Source: Martinezella multihospitum (GTDB lineage Bacteria; Pseudomonadota; Alphaproteobacteria; Rhizobiales; Rhizobiaceae). Taken from it: a DNA stretch of 64,000 nt. This document shows positions 50,142 to 60,096 of the stretch, piece by piece. The position numbers and the translations under genes are program-made. The stretch lies in the NCBI RefSeq assembly GCF_900094585.1, contig NZ_FMAG01000004.1, forward strand, positions 806,001 through 870,000, given 5' to 3'. How positions within the stretch are numbered: position 1 is the stretch's first letter; every line of letters begins with the position of its first letter. Below the pieces are notes generated by a model, which did no database searches, was not told the origin of the DNA, and saw only the letters and a program-made list of their open reading frames with translations.

Positions 50142-53100
50142 CTATTCCAGCGCTTCGATGTTCTGCGGTGCCAGCCTGCCCTTGAGCAGATCACGAAGCG
50201 CGATGACATTGCCTTTAAGGCGACCTTTACGATCGACCCAGGGCTCCGGCCGCCAGACCTTGACGAGGTTGGCTGCAAGATTGCGGCCGATCTGCATCGT
50301 TGCCTGCGGCACGCTCATCGTGCGCTTGCGCATGAGATAAAGCGGGTTGGCTATTTGCGAATAGCCGAGACGGACACCACCCGACCGGCCGCCTTTCGTG
50401 CCGAGATGAACGCCTTCGAGCTGCTTGACGCTGACAACCTGGCCATAATGGGCCGCAAGCCTGCTGAAATCGACATCCTCGAGCCAGCCATAGAAGGGCA
50501 GGTTCTCGTCGAAACGCAGGGCCGCGGCTTTGACGATGGCCATGCGGATCGCCATGTTGCAGCCATAGGCATTGTAAACAGATCGGATTTGCATCGATGG
50601 CTCGGAGCGGCGCCGGCGCTCCGAGCCGACCAATCGTAAGCCATCACGAACGGAAATGCCCGGCCCGGTAATGCCGTCGGCCAAAACCGTGCCGGTGCAC
50701 ATGGCGACATCCGGCTGCAGCTGAAACAGCCGTTCCGTTTCCTCGATATAGGCAGGCGTCATCAGAAAATCATCATCGAGGAAAAGGACGATATCCGCGT
50801 CCTGAACGCTGTCGAGGATGCGATTGCGCTGACGGCAGAGCCCGCGCTCGCTGATAAGCACCCGCACCGGAATGTCGAGATTTCTGAGGCAGCTCGGATC
50901 GATGTCTTCCGGCGAGGAAAGGCAGACGACGATCTCATCCGGCTTCCGGGTTTGGCTGGCAACATGGGGGAGGATGGACGACAGGATATCGCGGCGGCCG
51001 GAGCTTGCGATACCGAGCGTAATCTTCAAGGGCCGACCCGTTACGCTGCCCGTAAGCCGTCGCGCCGATGCACGCACCTGGCGGCGGTCCTGGCGGCGGC
51101 GCCAAAGACGCTTGTCCTGGTGGTGACGCCTCTCATAGCTGCGATTGGCAATGATGCCGAGGATATTGATCGTCGTCGTGCCGAAGCTTGCCAGCGCGTC
51201 CGACAGCCTCTCCACCGTCATCTTGTTCGTCTGCCCGACGACGACGACAATGCCCTCGAGATAGGTACAGATGACACGGGTATCGGCAGAATCCTCGAAA
51301 GCAGACATATCGACGATGACGACCTTGTATCGCCGACGCAACAAATCGATCTCAGCCTTCAGCGCGGGCAGATGCCCATAGCGCTGAAAAGCAGTAACGG
51401 ATTTTTCGGTCTCGTCGACGGTGACGACCGGGACACCGCCATGGGCCTGTATGACCTCCGCCTCCGGCTCATGCTCGGCCTTCGCGACAAGCAGGCCGCC
51501 TTCATGGGCGACGGCATAGCGGCGCGGAACATCGTTGATGCTCAAGGCCTCCATGCCGAAATCCGTGCCGGCTTCGGTCACCACGCAGCTCAGTCTCGCA
51601 TTGAGAAAATCGGCGTCGACGAGCACAACGGATGCACCTTCGTGCTGGTAAAGCTGTGCGAGATTGGTTGCGATCGTGGTCTTGCCTTCGCCGGTACCGA
51701 CCGAGGTGATGCCGATCACCATGGGTGCATTCGGCGGAAAAGCGGAATCGATCGAGTGCTTGACGCCACGCAAGGCTTCGGAAAATTGCGAATAGGGCGT
51801 ATCGAGCACGGATCTCAACGGCAGCATCGTTCGTCGCCAGCCGGCATTGGCGGCCGCCATGCTTCCCGGCAGGAAGGACGGGCTCATGTAGACGGGCACG
51901 TGGCCGAGAGAGCTGATCCCCAATTCCCGCCGCAGCTTTTCACTGGAGCTGACGCGGCGATCCAGGCCATCCCGCAAAAGTGCTGCCATGACGCCGGCTG
52001 CAAGGCCAAGCATGGCCGTGAACGGCAGGACGAAGGAGGACTTCGGCCAGGTCTTTGCCAGCGGCACGGCGGCGGCGGTCACGACACGAACATTGCCAAG
52101 CGGAAACGATTCCTTTTGCAGCGCGCCAATCAGCTGCTGCAGGATGCTTTCATACATCCGTCGGTAGGTTGTGGCGCGGCTTTCCATCTCCGACAGCTCC
52201 ACCCTTGCCAGATTCTTGTCCGTTCCAGCGTCTTTGAGCGACGCCAATTCGTCGCTGAGCAGCTTTTCGCGGGTTTGGGCAACTTCCAGATTTACCTTGT
52301 AGACTGCCTGGATGCGCTCGAACTCCTTGCGCATGTCTCCTTTTATTCGATCGATTTCCTGCTGCGCGGCAATGATGGCGGGATTATCGGCATCATATCT
52401 GCCGGTAAGGTTGTTCAATTTGATTGTTGCAGCTCCAAGATCCTCCTGCAATTTCTGTATGCGCGGATTGTTCATCGTCTCATCGACATCGCCTTCGACC
52501 TTGCCGCCCGACATCAACTGGTTGAGTGTCGCAAGCTTGGCCGATTCCGCTGCTGTTTGTGCCTTGGCTGCAACGGCCTGGCTACTGATCTCCGATAGCT
52601 GCTGCTGATCGAGAGAGGACGACGTGCTGATCTCCATGATACCGTTTTTGGCGCGGAACTCCTCGACATTCATCGCTGCCTCGCGAGCCTGCCGTCCGAC
52701 TTCGATCAAACGAGTCTCCAGCCATTTCGCACCACTTTGCGCCGCTGATGCCCGCTCCGACAGACCTGTGCTGATATAGGCTTCGGCAATGGCATTCGCT
52801 GCATCCGCTGCTTTCTGTGGATCGACTGAACTATATCCGATCTCAAGAATGTAGGACTGACCAACGCGGGTAACTTCGACCCTGGAGAGGAAGGAGGCCA
52901 TGGTGCGGCGCATGAGGTCATCTTCTGTGGTTTCTGCCTTCGCGCTGCCATCATCGCCATGCTTGAAGTAGCTGAAGATTGTGCGCAGCTTATCATGCAG
53001 CGTCGCCTGCCAGGACATGCCGCCCACGATCTCCGGATCTTCTGTGAGATTGAGTTTCTGCACGACCGCGCGCGCAATCGCCTCGGATTTGACGATCTCG

Positions 53101-53399
53101 ACCTGGCTCGCAATTTCCGCCGCCTCGATGATGACCGTTCCGGTGAAGGCATCCTGCGAGACGATGCGCCCCTGATCGGGATCCATGACGAGCCGCGTGG
53201 TCGCCAAATAGACCGGCTGGGTCGTCGCCATATAGAAGCCGCCGATGCCGAGACCCGCTCCCGTACACAGTGCGAAGATCATCCAGTGGCGCTGCAGGAA
53301 ACGCCAGACGTCACGAAAGGAGATATATTCGCTGCCCCCTGTACCTTTGGTGTTCGAAGGAATGCTGCGCAAGCCCTTACCGATCTCGTGAATTGCCAT
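50142..53399 (-). CDS. ExoP/Wzc-like co-polymerase fused to a GT2 glycosyltransferase
   Basis: 1085 residues. Wzz/GumC chain-length domain with a first membrane helix at about 38-58, a long coiled-coil periplasmic part, and a second helix near 470. Next comes a BY-kinase-like ATPase with Walker A GTGEGKTT (~567) and Walker A' VVLVDADF, but Walker B is VVIVDMSAFEDS rather than the usual D-x-P-P, and the C-terminal Tyr cluster is missing. After an Arg-rich linker (~755-785) a complete GT2 domain begins (KITLGIASSGRRD; LFLDDDF near 873; later WLEDVDFS). ATG 53399 follows GGGGCG. No stop or strong internal ribosome binding site separates the halves. The likely role is export-length control plus sugar transfer. 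Confidence 0.87.
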   Translation of the reverse strand: MAIHEIGKGLRSIPSNTKGTGGSEYISFRDVWRFLQRHWMIFALCTGAGLGIGGFYMATTQPVYLATTRLVMDPDQGRIVSQDAFTGTVIIEAAEIASQVEIVKSEAIARAVVQKLNLTEDPEIVGGMSWQATLHDKLRTIFSYFKHGDDGSAKAETTEDDLMRRTMASFLSRVEVTRVGQSYILEIGYSSVDPQKAADAANAIAEAYISTGLSERASAAQSGAKWLETRLIEVGRQAREAAMNVEEFRAKNGIMEISTSSSLDQQQLSEISSQAVAAKAQTAAESAKLATLNQLMSGGKVEGDVDETMNNPRIQKLQEDLGAATIKLNNLTGRYDADNPAIIAAQQEIDRIKGDMRKEFERIQAVYKVNLEVAQTREKLLSDELASLKDAGTDKNLARVELSEMESRATTYRRMYESILQQLIGALQKESFPLGNVRVVTAAAVPLAKTWPKSSFVLPFTAMLGLAAGVMAALLRDGLDRRVSSSEKLRRELGISSLGHVPVYMSPSFLPGSMAAANAGWRRTMLPLRSVLDTPYSQFSEALRGVKHSIDSAFPPNAPMVIGITSVGTGEGKTTIATNLAQLYQHEGASVVLVDADFLNARLSCVVTEAGTDFGMEALSINDVPRRYAVAHEGGLLVAKAEHEPEAEVIQAHGGVPVVTVDETEKSVTAFQRYGHLPALKAEIDLLRRRYKVVIVDMSAFEDSADTRVICTYLEGIVVVVGQTNKMTVERLSDALASFGTTTINILGIIANRSYERRHHQDKRLWRRRQDRRQVRASARRLTGSVTGRPLKITLGIASSGRRDILSSILPHVASQTRKPDEIVVCLSSPEDIDPSCLRNLDIPVRVLISERGLCRQRNRILDSVQDADIVLFLDDDFLMTPAYIEETERLFQLQPDVAMCTGTVLADGITGPGISVRDGLRLVGSERRRRSEPSMQIRSVYNAYGCNMAIRMAIVKAAALRFDENLPFYGWLEDVDFSRLAAHYGQVVSVKQLEGVHLGTKGGRSGGVRLGYSQIANPLYLMRKRTMSVPQATMQIGRNLAANLVKVWRPEPWVDRKGRLKGNVIALRDLLKGRLAPQNIEALE

Positions 53400-53428
53400 G
53401 ATTGTCGCCCCACATTGCTCGCTTATCA

Positions 53429-54766
53429 CTATTGAGATTGGCCGGTATCGGCAGACGAAAGCGCCGTGCCGTCCAGGCTTCCGGAAATGTTGTAGCGCAC
53501 ATCCAGAACGTCCCCCGGCTGTAGCGCAGTCGCTTCCGATGCCTTGATCGCATTGGCCTCATCGCCGTTGCGGGTGATCCAGTATTCCATCGGCTGGAGA
53601 TCGAGCGCCTTCATGCTCTGACTTCTCGAAAGCGAAGCGCCTGAAAGCTGCAGCAGCTGCAGCGTCGTGTTTCGCTTTAGTTTCGTATCCTCGATTTCGG
53701 TCTCGGTAGTCTGCAGCTGTTGGCCAGCATCGGTCTTGCGTTGACCCGTGAGATTGAGCGCATCGCGCTCGGTCTCGCTCAGCTTCTGCTTTGCCTGCAT
53801 CGAAGCAACGACAAGATCCAGCTTGCCTGCCTGCATCTCGGCGACGATCCGCTCCAGCGAGGTCTTTCGCGAGGTGGTCAGGATTTTCGTATCGACCAGC
53901 TTGGAAATGTCGCTCAACTCGTCCTGCGCGATCTTTACCTGCTCGTCCTGCGACGACATTTTCTCATCAAGGATGTTGATCTCGTTACGCAACAGCACTT
54001 CGAGATCCGCGGCGGCGGCGAGTTGCTGACGCAAGGCATCCGCCCTGGCATTGAACAGATCGACTTCGCTGGTCATGATCTGCCAGACGGCCGATCCTTC
54101 GGGAGCGGCCTTGATCTCCGGCGGAAATGCGATCGCCGGCTGATCGTTGAGTTCGGCCATCAGGCGAGCCCGCCGGGCGCCGAGCTGTTTCAGCTGCAGC
54201 TCCATCCGGCTGATCTCGCCGGCATAGCTGACCTGCTGCGCCTCCGAGTAGTCGCCGGTCTGGCTGGACCGGCGCTCACGCCCGCCCGCCATGGCAACCG
54301 CCTGCTTCACCGTCAGGCCGGGCCTGAACTCCAGCTCGCTCGGCTTTTCGACAGCGCCGGACACATAGATCATCGGATATTTGACGACCTCGACCGAAGC
54401 AGTCGGTGCGAGCGCCAGACCGGTGATCTGCTTCAGCTTCTCGCCGATATCGGCACTGATGTCCTCGACGGTCTTGTCGCCGACCTGCATTTCTCCAATC
54501 ATCGGGATTGAGATCGAACCCGATTGCGACACGACATATTCGCCGTTCAGCGCCGTCCATTCCTTGTATTCGCCTGTTGCAGCGATCCATTCGACGATGG
54601 CGACCTTGATCCGTGCCTGAGGCCCGACACGATAGACGTCGGCGGCCGCAGCACTCGCTATGCCGTGCATGGCCACGCCGGAAAGAAGCAAAGCCATCAA
54701 CCAGGGCGCCATCAATCGAGATGGCCTGGAGAGGGAATGGTAAGCCGAAGCGCACACTCTGGACAT
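53429..54766 (-). CDS. ExoF/Wza-like polysaccharide export protein
   Basis: 445 residues from ATG 54766 (an ATG at 54847 is possible). Signal peptide with core LMAPWLMALLLSGVAM and cleavage near SAAAA; then the Poly_export domain (YRVGPQARIKV, SISIPMIGEMQVGDKT) and a SLBB-type domain (IYVSGAVEKPSELEFRPGLTV). A long coiled-coil insertion (about residues 210-400) follows, as in ExoF-type proteins. It forms the periplasmic/outer-membrane exit for EPS with the ExoP-like protein encoded 29 nt downstream. First gene of the leftward operon exoF, exoP-GT2, GT4, exoY, wzx, methyltransferase. Confidence 0.87.
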   Translation of the reverse strand: MSRVCASAYHSLSRPSRLMAPWLMALLLSGVAMHGIASAAAADVYRVGPQARIKVAIVEWIAATGEYKEWTALNGEYVVSQSGSISIPMIGEMQVGDKTVEDISADIGEKLKQITGLALAPTASVEVVKYPMIYVSGAVEKPSELEFRPGLTVKQAVAMAGGRERRSSQTGDYSEAQQVSYAGEISRMELQLKQLGARRARLMAELNDQPAIAFPPEIKAAPEGSAVWQIMTSEVDLFNARADALRQQLAAAADLEVLLRNEINILDEKMSSQDEQVKIAQDELSDISKLVDTKILTTSRKTSLERIVAEMQAGKLDLVVASMQAKQKLSETERDALNLTGQRKTDAGQQLQTTETEIEDTKLKRNTTLQLLQLSGASLSRSQSMKALDLQPMEYWITRNGDEANAIKASEATALQPGDVLDVRYNISGSLDGTALSSADTGQSQ

Positions 54767-55078
54767 GAGTCGAAATCTCGCTTTCTTGATCGCTTGCGCC
54801 GTCACGCGGACAAGGCGCCATGCAGCGAGATCAGCAGCTGAACGCATAACGTGTAAATCCCCTACCGAAGCAACAGGGCTTATCATTTCTGGCAGGGAGG
54901 TAGGCGACGCTGCCGTCTCTTGGTCGGGTGGGCATATCCTTGTGTGCAGGCACACACCGGCAGCTAAATCTTTTGGTTACTCCCTTCGGCCATTTGTATG
55001 CCGCGGTGAACCGATGTAGGCCCTGTCGCAAAAGTTGCCGGCTGCCCAATGTTGTTTCGGCCCATGGAGGGAAGAGCA
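54767..55078. other. Divergent promoter region of the EPS operon and the GT4 gene
   Basis: 312 nt separating the leftward exoF operon from the rightward GT4 gene. It must hold both promoters. No EcfG-type motif or perfect long dyad is visible. Confidence 0.45.
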
Positions 55079-56266
55079 ATGCGGGTAGCGATCGTGCATT
55101 ATTGGCTGGTGTCGATGCGGGGCGGAGAAAAAGTGATCGAGGCGCTCTGCGACATGTATCCCGACGCCGATATCTTCACTCTCGTCTATGATGAAAGCCG
55201 TGTCTCCGAGAAGATTCGCAGACATAAGATTTTCACCTCCTTCCTTCAGCGGATTCCGGGTGCCGCCAAGACCTACCAATCGCTGCTGCCGCTGATGCCT
55301 TTCGCATTGGAGAGCTTCGACCTTACCGGCTACGATCTGATCATTTCCAGCGAATCCGGCCCGGCCAAGGGCATCATCCCGCCGCCGGGGGCAACGCATG
55401 TCTGCTATTGCCATTCCCCCATGCGCTATCTTTGGGATCACTATCACTTCTATCGATCCCATGCGGGCCTCGCATCCCGGCTCATATTGCCGATGCTGGC
55501 GCCGATGCTGCGCTCCTGGGACGTCAATACGAGCATGCGGGTCGATCGCTTCGTCGCCAACTCGCATCATGTCTGCGACCGCATCGGCAAATATTATCGG
55601 CGGCCCTCGACCGTGGTCTACCCACCCGTCAATGTCGATGATTTCACGCCGGCGCCATCGACCGAGGATTTTTATCTCTGCGCCGGCCAGCTGGTTCCCT
55701 ATAAGCGGATCGATCTGGCGGTGAAGGCCTTTACCCGGATGAATCGCCCCCTGGTCGTCATCGGCGAAGGCAGCGAAGCGGAGGCGCTGAAACGCGTCGC
55801 CGGTCCCTCGATCACTTTTCTCGGCCGGACCCCGTTTCCGATATTGAGGGAAAAGCTTGCGCGCTGCCGTGCGCTGATCTTTCCCGGCGAGGAGGACTTT
55901 GGCATGGTTCCAGTGGAAGCGATGGCAAGCGGGCGGCCCGTCATCGCTTACGGAAGCGGCGGCGCGCTGGAAACGGTCGCGCCGGGAGTGACCGGTCTTC
56001 TCTTCGACCAACAGTCCGTCGATGCTTTGATCAAGGCCGTGATCGATTTCGAGGCCATGCAGCACCGCTTTCACCCGGAAACACTGCAAGCGCATGCAGA
56101 ACAGTTCAGCCCGCGTAAATTCACCGCAGGCATGCAAGCGATCATCAATGAGGAGCTGCTGATCCGCAAGGCCGCGAGGCTTCGCAGCCACCCTGCCGTT
56201 CAAGGAGGCCGCGAAGCGCAATTGCCGGTGCTTGCGATGGAGCCACAAAGCAGGACACTTCAGTAG
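55079..56266 (+). CDS. Glycosyltransferase family 4 (WbaZ-like)
   Basis: 395 residues of GT-B fold. The N-terminus is MRVAIVHYWLVSMRGGEKV with the acceptor-side Gly loop, CHSPMRYLWDHYHFY follows, and the C-terminal half contains AGQLVPYKRIDLAV and EDFGMVPVEAMASGRPVI (retaining E-x7-E). It resembles mannosyltransferases of the WbaZ group. GGAGGGAAGAG precedes the ATG. Divergent from the exoF operon. Third or fourth sugar transfer of the repeat unit. Confidence 0.87.
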   Translation: MRVAIVHYWLVSMRGGEKVIEALCDMYPDADIFTLVYDESRVSEKIRRHKIFTSFLQRIPGAAKTYQSLLPLMPFALESFDLTGYDLIISSESGPAKGIIPPPGATHVCYCHSPMRYLWDHYHFYRSHAGLASRLILPMLAPMLRSWDVNTSMRVDRFVANSHHVCDRIGKYYRRPSTVVYPPVNVDDFTPAPSTEDFYLCAGQLVPYKRIDLAVKAFTRMNRPLVVIGEGSEAEALKRVAGPSITFLGRTPFPILREKLARCRALIFPGEEDFGMVPVEAMASGRPVIAYGSGGALETVAPGVTGLLFDQQSVDALIKAVIDFEAMQHRFHPETLQAHAEQFSPRKFTAGMQAIINEELLIRKAARLRSHPAVQGGREAQLPVLAMEPQSRTLQ

Positions 56267-56666
56267 AAGTCAGGGGGCAGCGACCACCGGCCTCGATCAG
56301 AAAAGAAGCATGGATGGCGGGCCCGCTCCGCGAATCAACCATGGAGCAATCGAAACCGCCTCATGGGAGCACTACAACCGCCGCGCATCCTCCACTCAGG
56401 GATTGCAATCTTCTAGCGCCCGGATTGAAACAGACAATGTCGCCGCGGTCGATTTAATCTGCATATGTCTTAGCAATCATTGCTAAATATGAAGATCTCG
56501 TAATATATTCACTTAAAGCGGCTGTCACGTTCTGGTAAGTTATGACTTGCGCCCGCACGCTCGATGAGACTGCGATTGTCGATGCGCATGCTCCGATGCG
56601 AACGGACCAGCTCAAACTGGACAATGGCCGGATTTTGCGTGGCCGGCTTGGGGAGGACGAGGCCAT
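56267..56666. other. Upstream region of the signalling operon
   Basis: 400 nt before the GGDEF-EAL gene. The right half is AT-richer and holds a perfect short dyad (56470-56486). No gene is credible here. Confidence 0.45.
56470..56486. promoter_or_regulatory. Dyad TTAGCAA-TCA-TTGCTAA
   Basis: Perfect 7-bp arms with a 3-nt centre, about 180 nt before the GGDEF-EAL start, in the only AT-rich part of the gap. A plausible regulator operator; the regulator is unknown. Confidence 0.4.
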
Positions 56667-58370
56667 ATGCCCGAGAACCGAGTGGATCGGTCGCAGCGAA
56701 TTCCATATGAGTCCGAATCCGACAACGGTTTAGAGGCGGTGATTTCGCTTTGGGACCTCGATCTCAGGCTGCTCGATTCCTCCAAGAGGTTCAAGGAGCA
56801 TATCGGTCTTGCCTCGAGGAACGAGGTGACATTGTGGGAGGCCTATCCGGCACTTGCAAAACCGGCGCTTGCCGAGCTCATTCGTCAAGTAATCGATACG
56901 GGTGAACCTCGCACGATCCCGCTCGACGATCCGAGGCGAGGAAAACGCAACGTTCTCGTCTCCTACATTCGAGTAGGCCTCCTGATTGTCGAAACCAACG
57001 GGGCAAGCCCGAATGGGAACCTGTCGTCCGAAGACAGTGAAAAAGCGCGGCTCATCCATCAGGCAACGCACGATGCATTGACCGGATTGCCCAATCGCCG
57101 CCAATTCAGTGCGGCGCTGGCGCAACTGCTTCCGGCAAGCGGCAAGATTGGGCCGGCGCTGATGCAGCTCGACCTCGATGACTTCAAGCCCGTCAACGAT
57201 ACGCTCGGTCACGGTGCCGGCGACATCGTCCTGAAACTGGCCGCCGAAAGAATCAAGGAAGCACTCGGCCAGGGCGGAACGGTCTATCGTCTCGCCGGCG
57301 ATGAATTCGCCATCATCCAGGTCGGACCGCAGCGTGCCTTCGAGGCGGAACGGCTGGCGGACGCGCTGGTGGCCGAATTCAAGAAGCCGTTCACGGTCAA
57401 CGGCATCTCTCTCTTCGTCGGGGTGAGCGTCGGCATTGCAATTGCGCCGCGCGACGGCAACGAGGGAGAACAGCTGATGAAGGCTGCCGATGTCGCCCTT
57501 TATGCCGCCAAGAAAGAAGGGCGGCGACGGGCGCGGACTTTCGATCCAGCCATGCTGATCGTGGTCGAACAAAGGGAGCTGCTGCGGCGCAGCCTGCGCG
57601 TGGCCCTGCAGCGCGACGAGTTCTTCATCGAATATCAGCCGCTGGTGGAGCCTCCGTCCAATGTGGTCGGCTTCGAGGCGCTGCTGCGCTGGAGGCATCC
57701 GACTCTCGGGATCATTCCGCCTGCCGCTTTCATCCCCATGGCCGAAGCCGACGGTCTCATGCGCGAAATCGGCCAGTGGATGCTGGAAGAAGCCTGCCGC
57801 GAGGCCCTGGCATGGCCGGCGCACTATACGCTTGCAGTCAACCTTTCTCCGGCGGAGTTCCTGACGCCGGGCCTGACCGACCGCGTCTCGCAAACGCTCG
57901 ATATCGTCGGATTTCCGGCCGAGCGCCTGGAACTGGAAATCACCGAAGGCGTGCTGCTGGAACGCACGACCAACAATCTGGACACGCTGAACACGCTAAA
58001 CGTGCTTGGCATCCAGATTTCCCTCGATGATTTCGGCACGGAGTATTCCTCGCTCAGCTATCTCAAGAATTTCCCCTTCGATACGATCAAGATCGATCGC
58101 TACTTCATCAGGGATCTTTTGCAGGACAGCAAAAGCCAAGCCATTGTGCGCTCCGTGATCGGCCTCGCCCATGGTCTGGACATGCGGGTGACCGCAGAAG
58201 GCGTCGAAACGCAGCAACAGGCAGCCTGGCTCCGCGAAGAAGGCTGCGACCGCTTGCAGGGCTATAGCATCAGCCCTCCGCTCAGCGCCGACAAACTCGA
58301 TGATTTCATAAGGCAGGGTGCGCGCACCCAACCGGCCGCGACATTCGACGAATATCACGCCAGCCCGTGA
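56667..58370 (+). CDS. GGDEF-EAL cyclic-di-GMP protein
   Basis: 567 residues: a PAS-like N-terminal part (~22-110, WDLDLRLLDSSKRF), GGDEF domain (~130-290) with RLAGDEF, and EAL domain (~305-555). The Ala in AGDEF is a known functional variant, but no RxxD inhibitory site is seen. The EAL domain keeps EALLRWRHP, NLSPAEF, ELEITEG, DDFG, KID and AEGVE, so phosphodiesterase activity looks intact. It could make, break or switch c-di-GMP. It heads the signalling operon, 44 nt before the next gene, and is the likely output of the partner-switching proteins. Confidence 0.88.
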   Translation: MPENRVDRSQRIPYESESDNGLEAVISLWDLDLRLLDSSKRFKEHIGLASRNEVTLWEAYPALAKPALAELIRQVIDTGEPRTIPLDDPRRGKRNVLVSYIRVGLLIVETNGASPNGNLSSEDSEKARLIHQATHDALTGLPNRRQFSAALAQLLPASGKIGPALMQLDLDDFKPVNDTLGHGAGDIVLKLAAERIKEALGQGGTVYRLAGDEFAIIQVGPQRAFEAERLADALVAEFKKPFTVNGISLFVGVSVGIAIAPRDGNEGEQLMKAADVALYAAKKEGRRRARTFDPAMLIVVEQRELLRRSLRVALQRDEFFIEYQPLVEPPSNVVGFEALLRWRHPTLGIIPPAAFIPMAEADGLMREIGQWMLEEACREALAWPAHYTLAVNLSPAEFLTPGLTDRVSQTLDIVGFPAERLELEITEGVLLERTTNNLDTLNTLNVLGIQISLDDFGTEYSSLSYLKNFPFDTIKIDRYFIRDLLQDSKSQAIVRSVIGLAHGLDMRVTAEGVETQQQAAWLREEGCDRLQGYSISPPLSADKLDDFIRQGARTQPAATFDEYHASP

Positions 58371-58414
58371 GTTTCTGAAGCGCATTTCATTCGGGAATTT
58401 CTCGAGGGGGGACC

Positions 58415-58924
58415 ATGGAGGAGGTGCAAGTGGACGCGGCTTTCGAGCCATTGCTTGAGCTGGAGATGGAGATGGCCACTCTGGTGGCGGACTGGTCGCA
58501 TTGCGACCAATGCGCCGCTTATGTGGCCCGCATGGTCAGCCACGATCGCCTCGATCCCATCCGCCATGCCAATCTGCTTTCGGCGGCCCTGAATGAACTC
58601 TTCGAGATGTCATTCCATACCCGAGAAAGCGACGGTGCTCTTACCTGCCGCTTCTACAGAAATGGCTTGACCGAGCGGATCGAATTGACCTTTCCCTGCT
58701 CGGCCGAACAACGAGATTCATATGAGGCAATCGTCGCGCACATCGGAAATGGCCAGGCGCTTGCAAACTATCTCGATGCCATCACCGATGACGCCGCGCG
58801 TGCCGAGCATGCGATCCTTCTGGGCCTTGCCGTCAATTACGATGCCGATATCGAGCTGTCCGGCCAAAATACAGGAGTGATGACTTTCGTGGTGGATCTC
58901 GCACTCGAAAGGCTGCTCAATTGA
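58415..58924 (+). CDS. Slr1658-like regulator (ATPase-like, degenerate)
   Basis: 169 residues. The region ALNELFEMSFH (~60-70) aligns with the N-box NELIENSIKF of the operon's other ATPase-like protein, but the second Asn of the N-box is Met, so nucleotide/Mg binding is doubtful. GLAVNYDADIELSG near the C-terminus parallels GLLTLMSDYQVQLAW of the paralogue. The family (slr1658-type) relates to anti-sigma-factor kinases of partner-switching systems. GAGGGGGGACC precedes the ATG. The stop overlaps the next start. Confidence 0.65.
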   Translation: MEEVQVDAAFEPLLELEMEMATLVADWSHCDQCAAYVARMVSHDRLDPIRHANLLSAALNELFEMSFHTRESDGALTCRFYRNGLTERIELTFPCSAEQRDSYEAIVAHIGNGQALANYLDAITDDAARAEHAILLGLAVNYDADIELSGQNTGVMTFVVDLALERLLN

Positions 58925-60096
58925 ACAACCCCTCCTCTAGCCGTTTCACGGCGCAATTCGATGCCAATAATCAGGAATTCTCCCTGTCAGGAGTCCTCAG
59001 ACCGCATTCGGTCGCCGAGCTCGCCGATGATCTCGCCCTGCTGCGCAACGGCATCGAGACGGTGAATGGCGTCTGCTACATCAATCTGAAGCGCGTCATC
59101 CACATGAACAATACGGCGTTCCGTGCCCTGACGCATGCGCTCCTCGATGCCACGCGGTCGAGGCCGGATCTCGAACTGACTGTCGTCGCTTCGAGCGTCG
59201 TCGCATGGGCATCACGATTGTTTCGCCATTTGAGCGATCTGTCGCCCAACATCAACGTCGAGATCTACGATTCCGCCTTCTATCCCGGGCAGACATTCGT
59301 GGAGAACCAGAGCTTCATCCCGATCCTTCGGACCCAGACGAAAATGACCTGGCGGCACGAGCGAGAGATATTGCCGCGGCACGGCCTTCGCGAGGGTCTG
59401 CATATCGCCGACATCTGTTGCGGCATCGGCGATTTCGCCATGCTGTTGCGGAAGGATTTCAAGCCGGCACGGATCGTCGCCCTCGATCACTCGGTGCCCA
59501 GCCTGGAATATGCCCGCAAGGTCGCAGACGACTTCGGCGTCCAGGACATCGAATATACCTATGGCGATGCATCCCAGATGCTGTTCGAGAGCGACCAGTT
59601 CGATTTCGTGACCTGCAGACATTCGCTGCAGATCTTCGACCGTCCGGATGTTCTGCTGCGGGAACTCTATCGCATATGCAAGCCGGGCGGCCGGGTCTAT
59701 ATCACCAACGAGAAGAATTCCCATTGCCTTGGCGAGCCCAGAGCCGACAGCATCCAATGGACCTATAACGAGGTCGCGAAGCTGTTCGCTCACTTCGACA
59801 TGGATGTCGAAATGGGTCCCAAGGGCCGCCGCATGCTGCTGGACGCCGGCTTCAAGGATGTGCGGATGGAAAGCTTCATGGTCACCAATCTCGACGGCGA
59901 TCCACAGGATTTCGCCGACATCATCACGGCTTGGCAGAATGTCTATGCCGATGAAATGGCGGTTCGAAGAGGGGATTCGGCCGCATTCATCGAGCGATTC
60001 AAGCAGGGTTTTGCCGATCATATTTTTGCCGCGCTCCATCCAAGAGGCTATGCCGGCTGGCCGATCTGGGCTTCTTCGGGACAGAAACCGCTATGA
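58921..60096 (+). CDS. STAS-like (slr1659-type) domain fused to a SAM methyltransferase
   Basis: 391 residues starting at a TTG that overlaps the upstream stop (TTGA). Residues ~1-125 resemble a STAS/slr1659-type anti-anti-sigma domain: GVCYINLKRVIHMNNTAFRAL occupies the position of the phosphorylatable D-S-S-G loop, here N-N-T-A. Residues ~145-330 form a class-I methyltransferase: IADICCGIGDFAMLL (SAM loop), VALDHSV, and a Y-GDAS-like acidic site. The fusion suggests a methyltransferase whose partner binding is switched. The methylation target is unknown. The stop overlaps the phosphatase start (ATGA). Confidence 0.72.
   Translation: MNNPSSSRFTAQFDANNQEFSLSGVLRPHSVAELADDLALLRNGIETVNGVCYINLKRVIHMNNTAFRALTHALLDATRSRPDLELTVVASSVVAWASRLFRHLSDLSPNINVEIYDSAFYPGQTFVENQSFIPILRTQTKMTWRHEREILPRHGLREGLHIADICCGIGDFAMLLRKDFKPARIVALDHSVPSLEYARKVADDFGVQDIEYTYGDASQMLFESDQFDFVTCRHSLQIFDRPDVLLRELYRICKPGGRVYITNEKNSHCLGEPRADSIQWTYNEVAKLFAHFDMDVEMGPKGRRMLLDAGFKDVRMESFMVTNLDGDPQDFADIITAWQNVYADEMAVRRGDSAAFIERFKQGFADHIFAALHPRGYAGWPIWASSGQKPL

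Noticed and set aside
51030..51060. Separate start for the GT2 half of the ExoP-like protein
   Set aside because: Only a TTG with no convincing ribosome binding site is present and the frame is continuous, so it is kept as one gene; the alternative is noted as a test.
50952..52598. 548-codon frame antisense to the ExoP-GT2 gene
   Set aside because: A shadow frame; the minus strand encodes recognisable Wzz, ATPase and GT2 motifs throughout.
57290..57310. GGDEF motif altered to AGDEF, suggesting a dead cyclase
   Set aside because: AGDEF is an accepted active variant, so inactivity cannot be claimed from this change.
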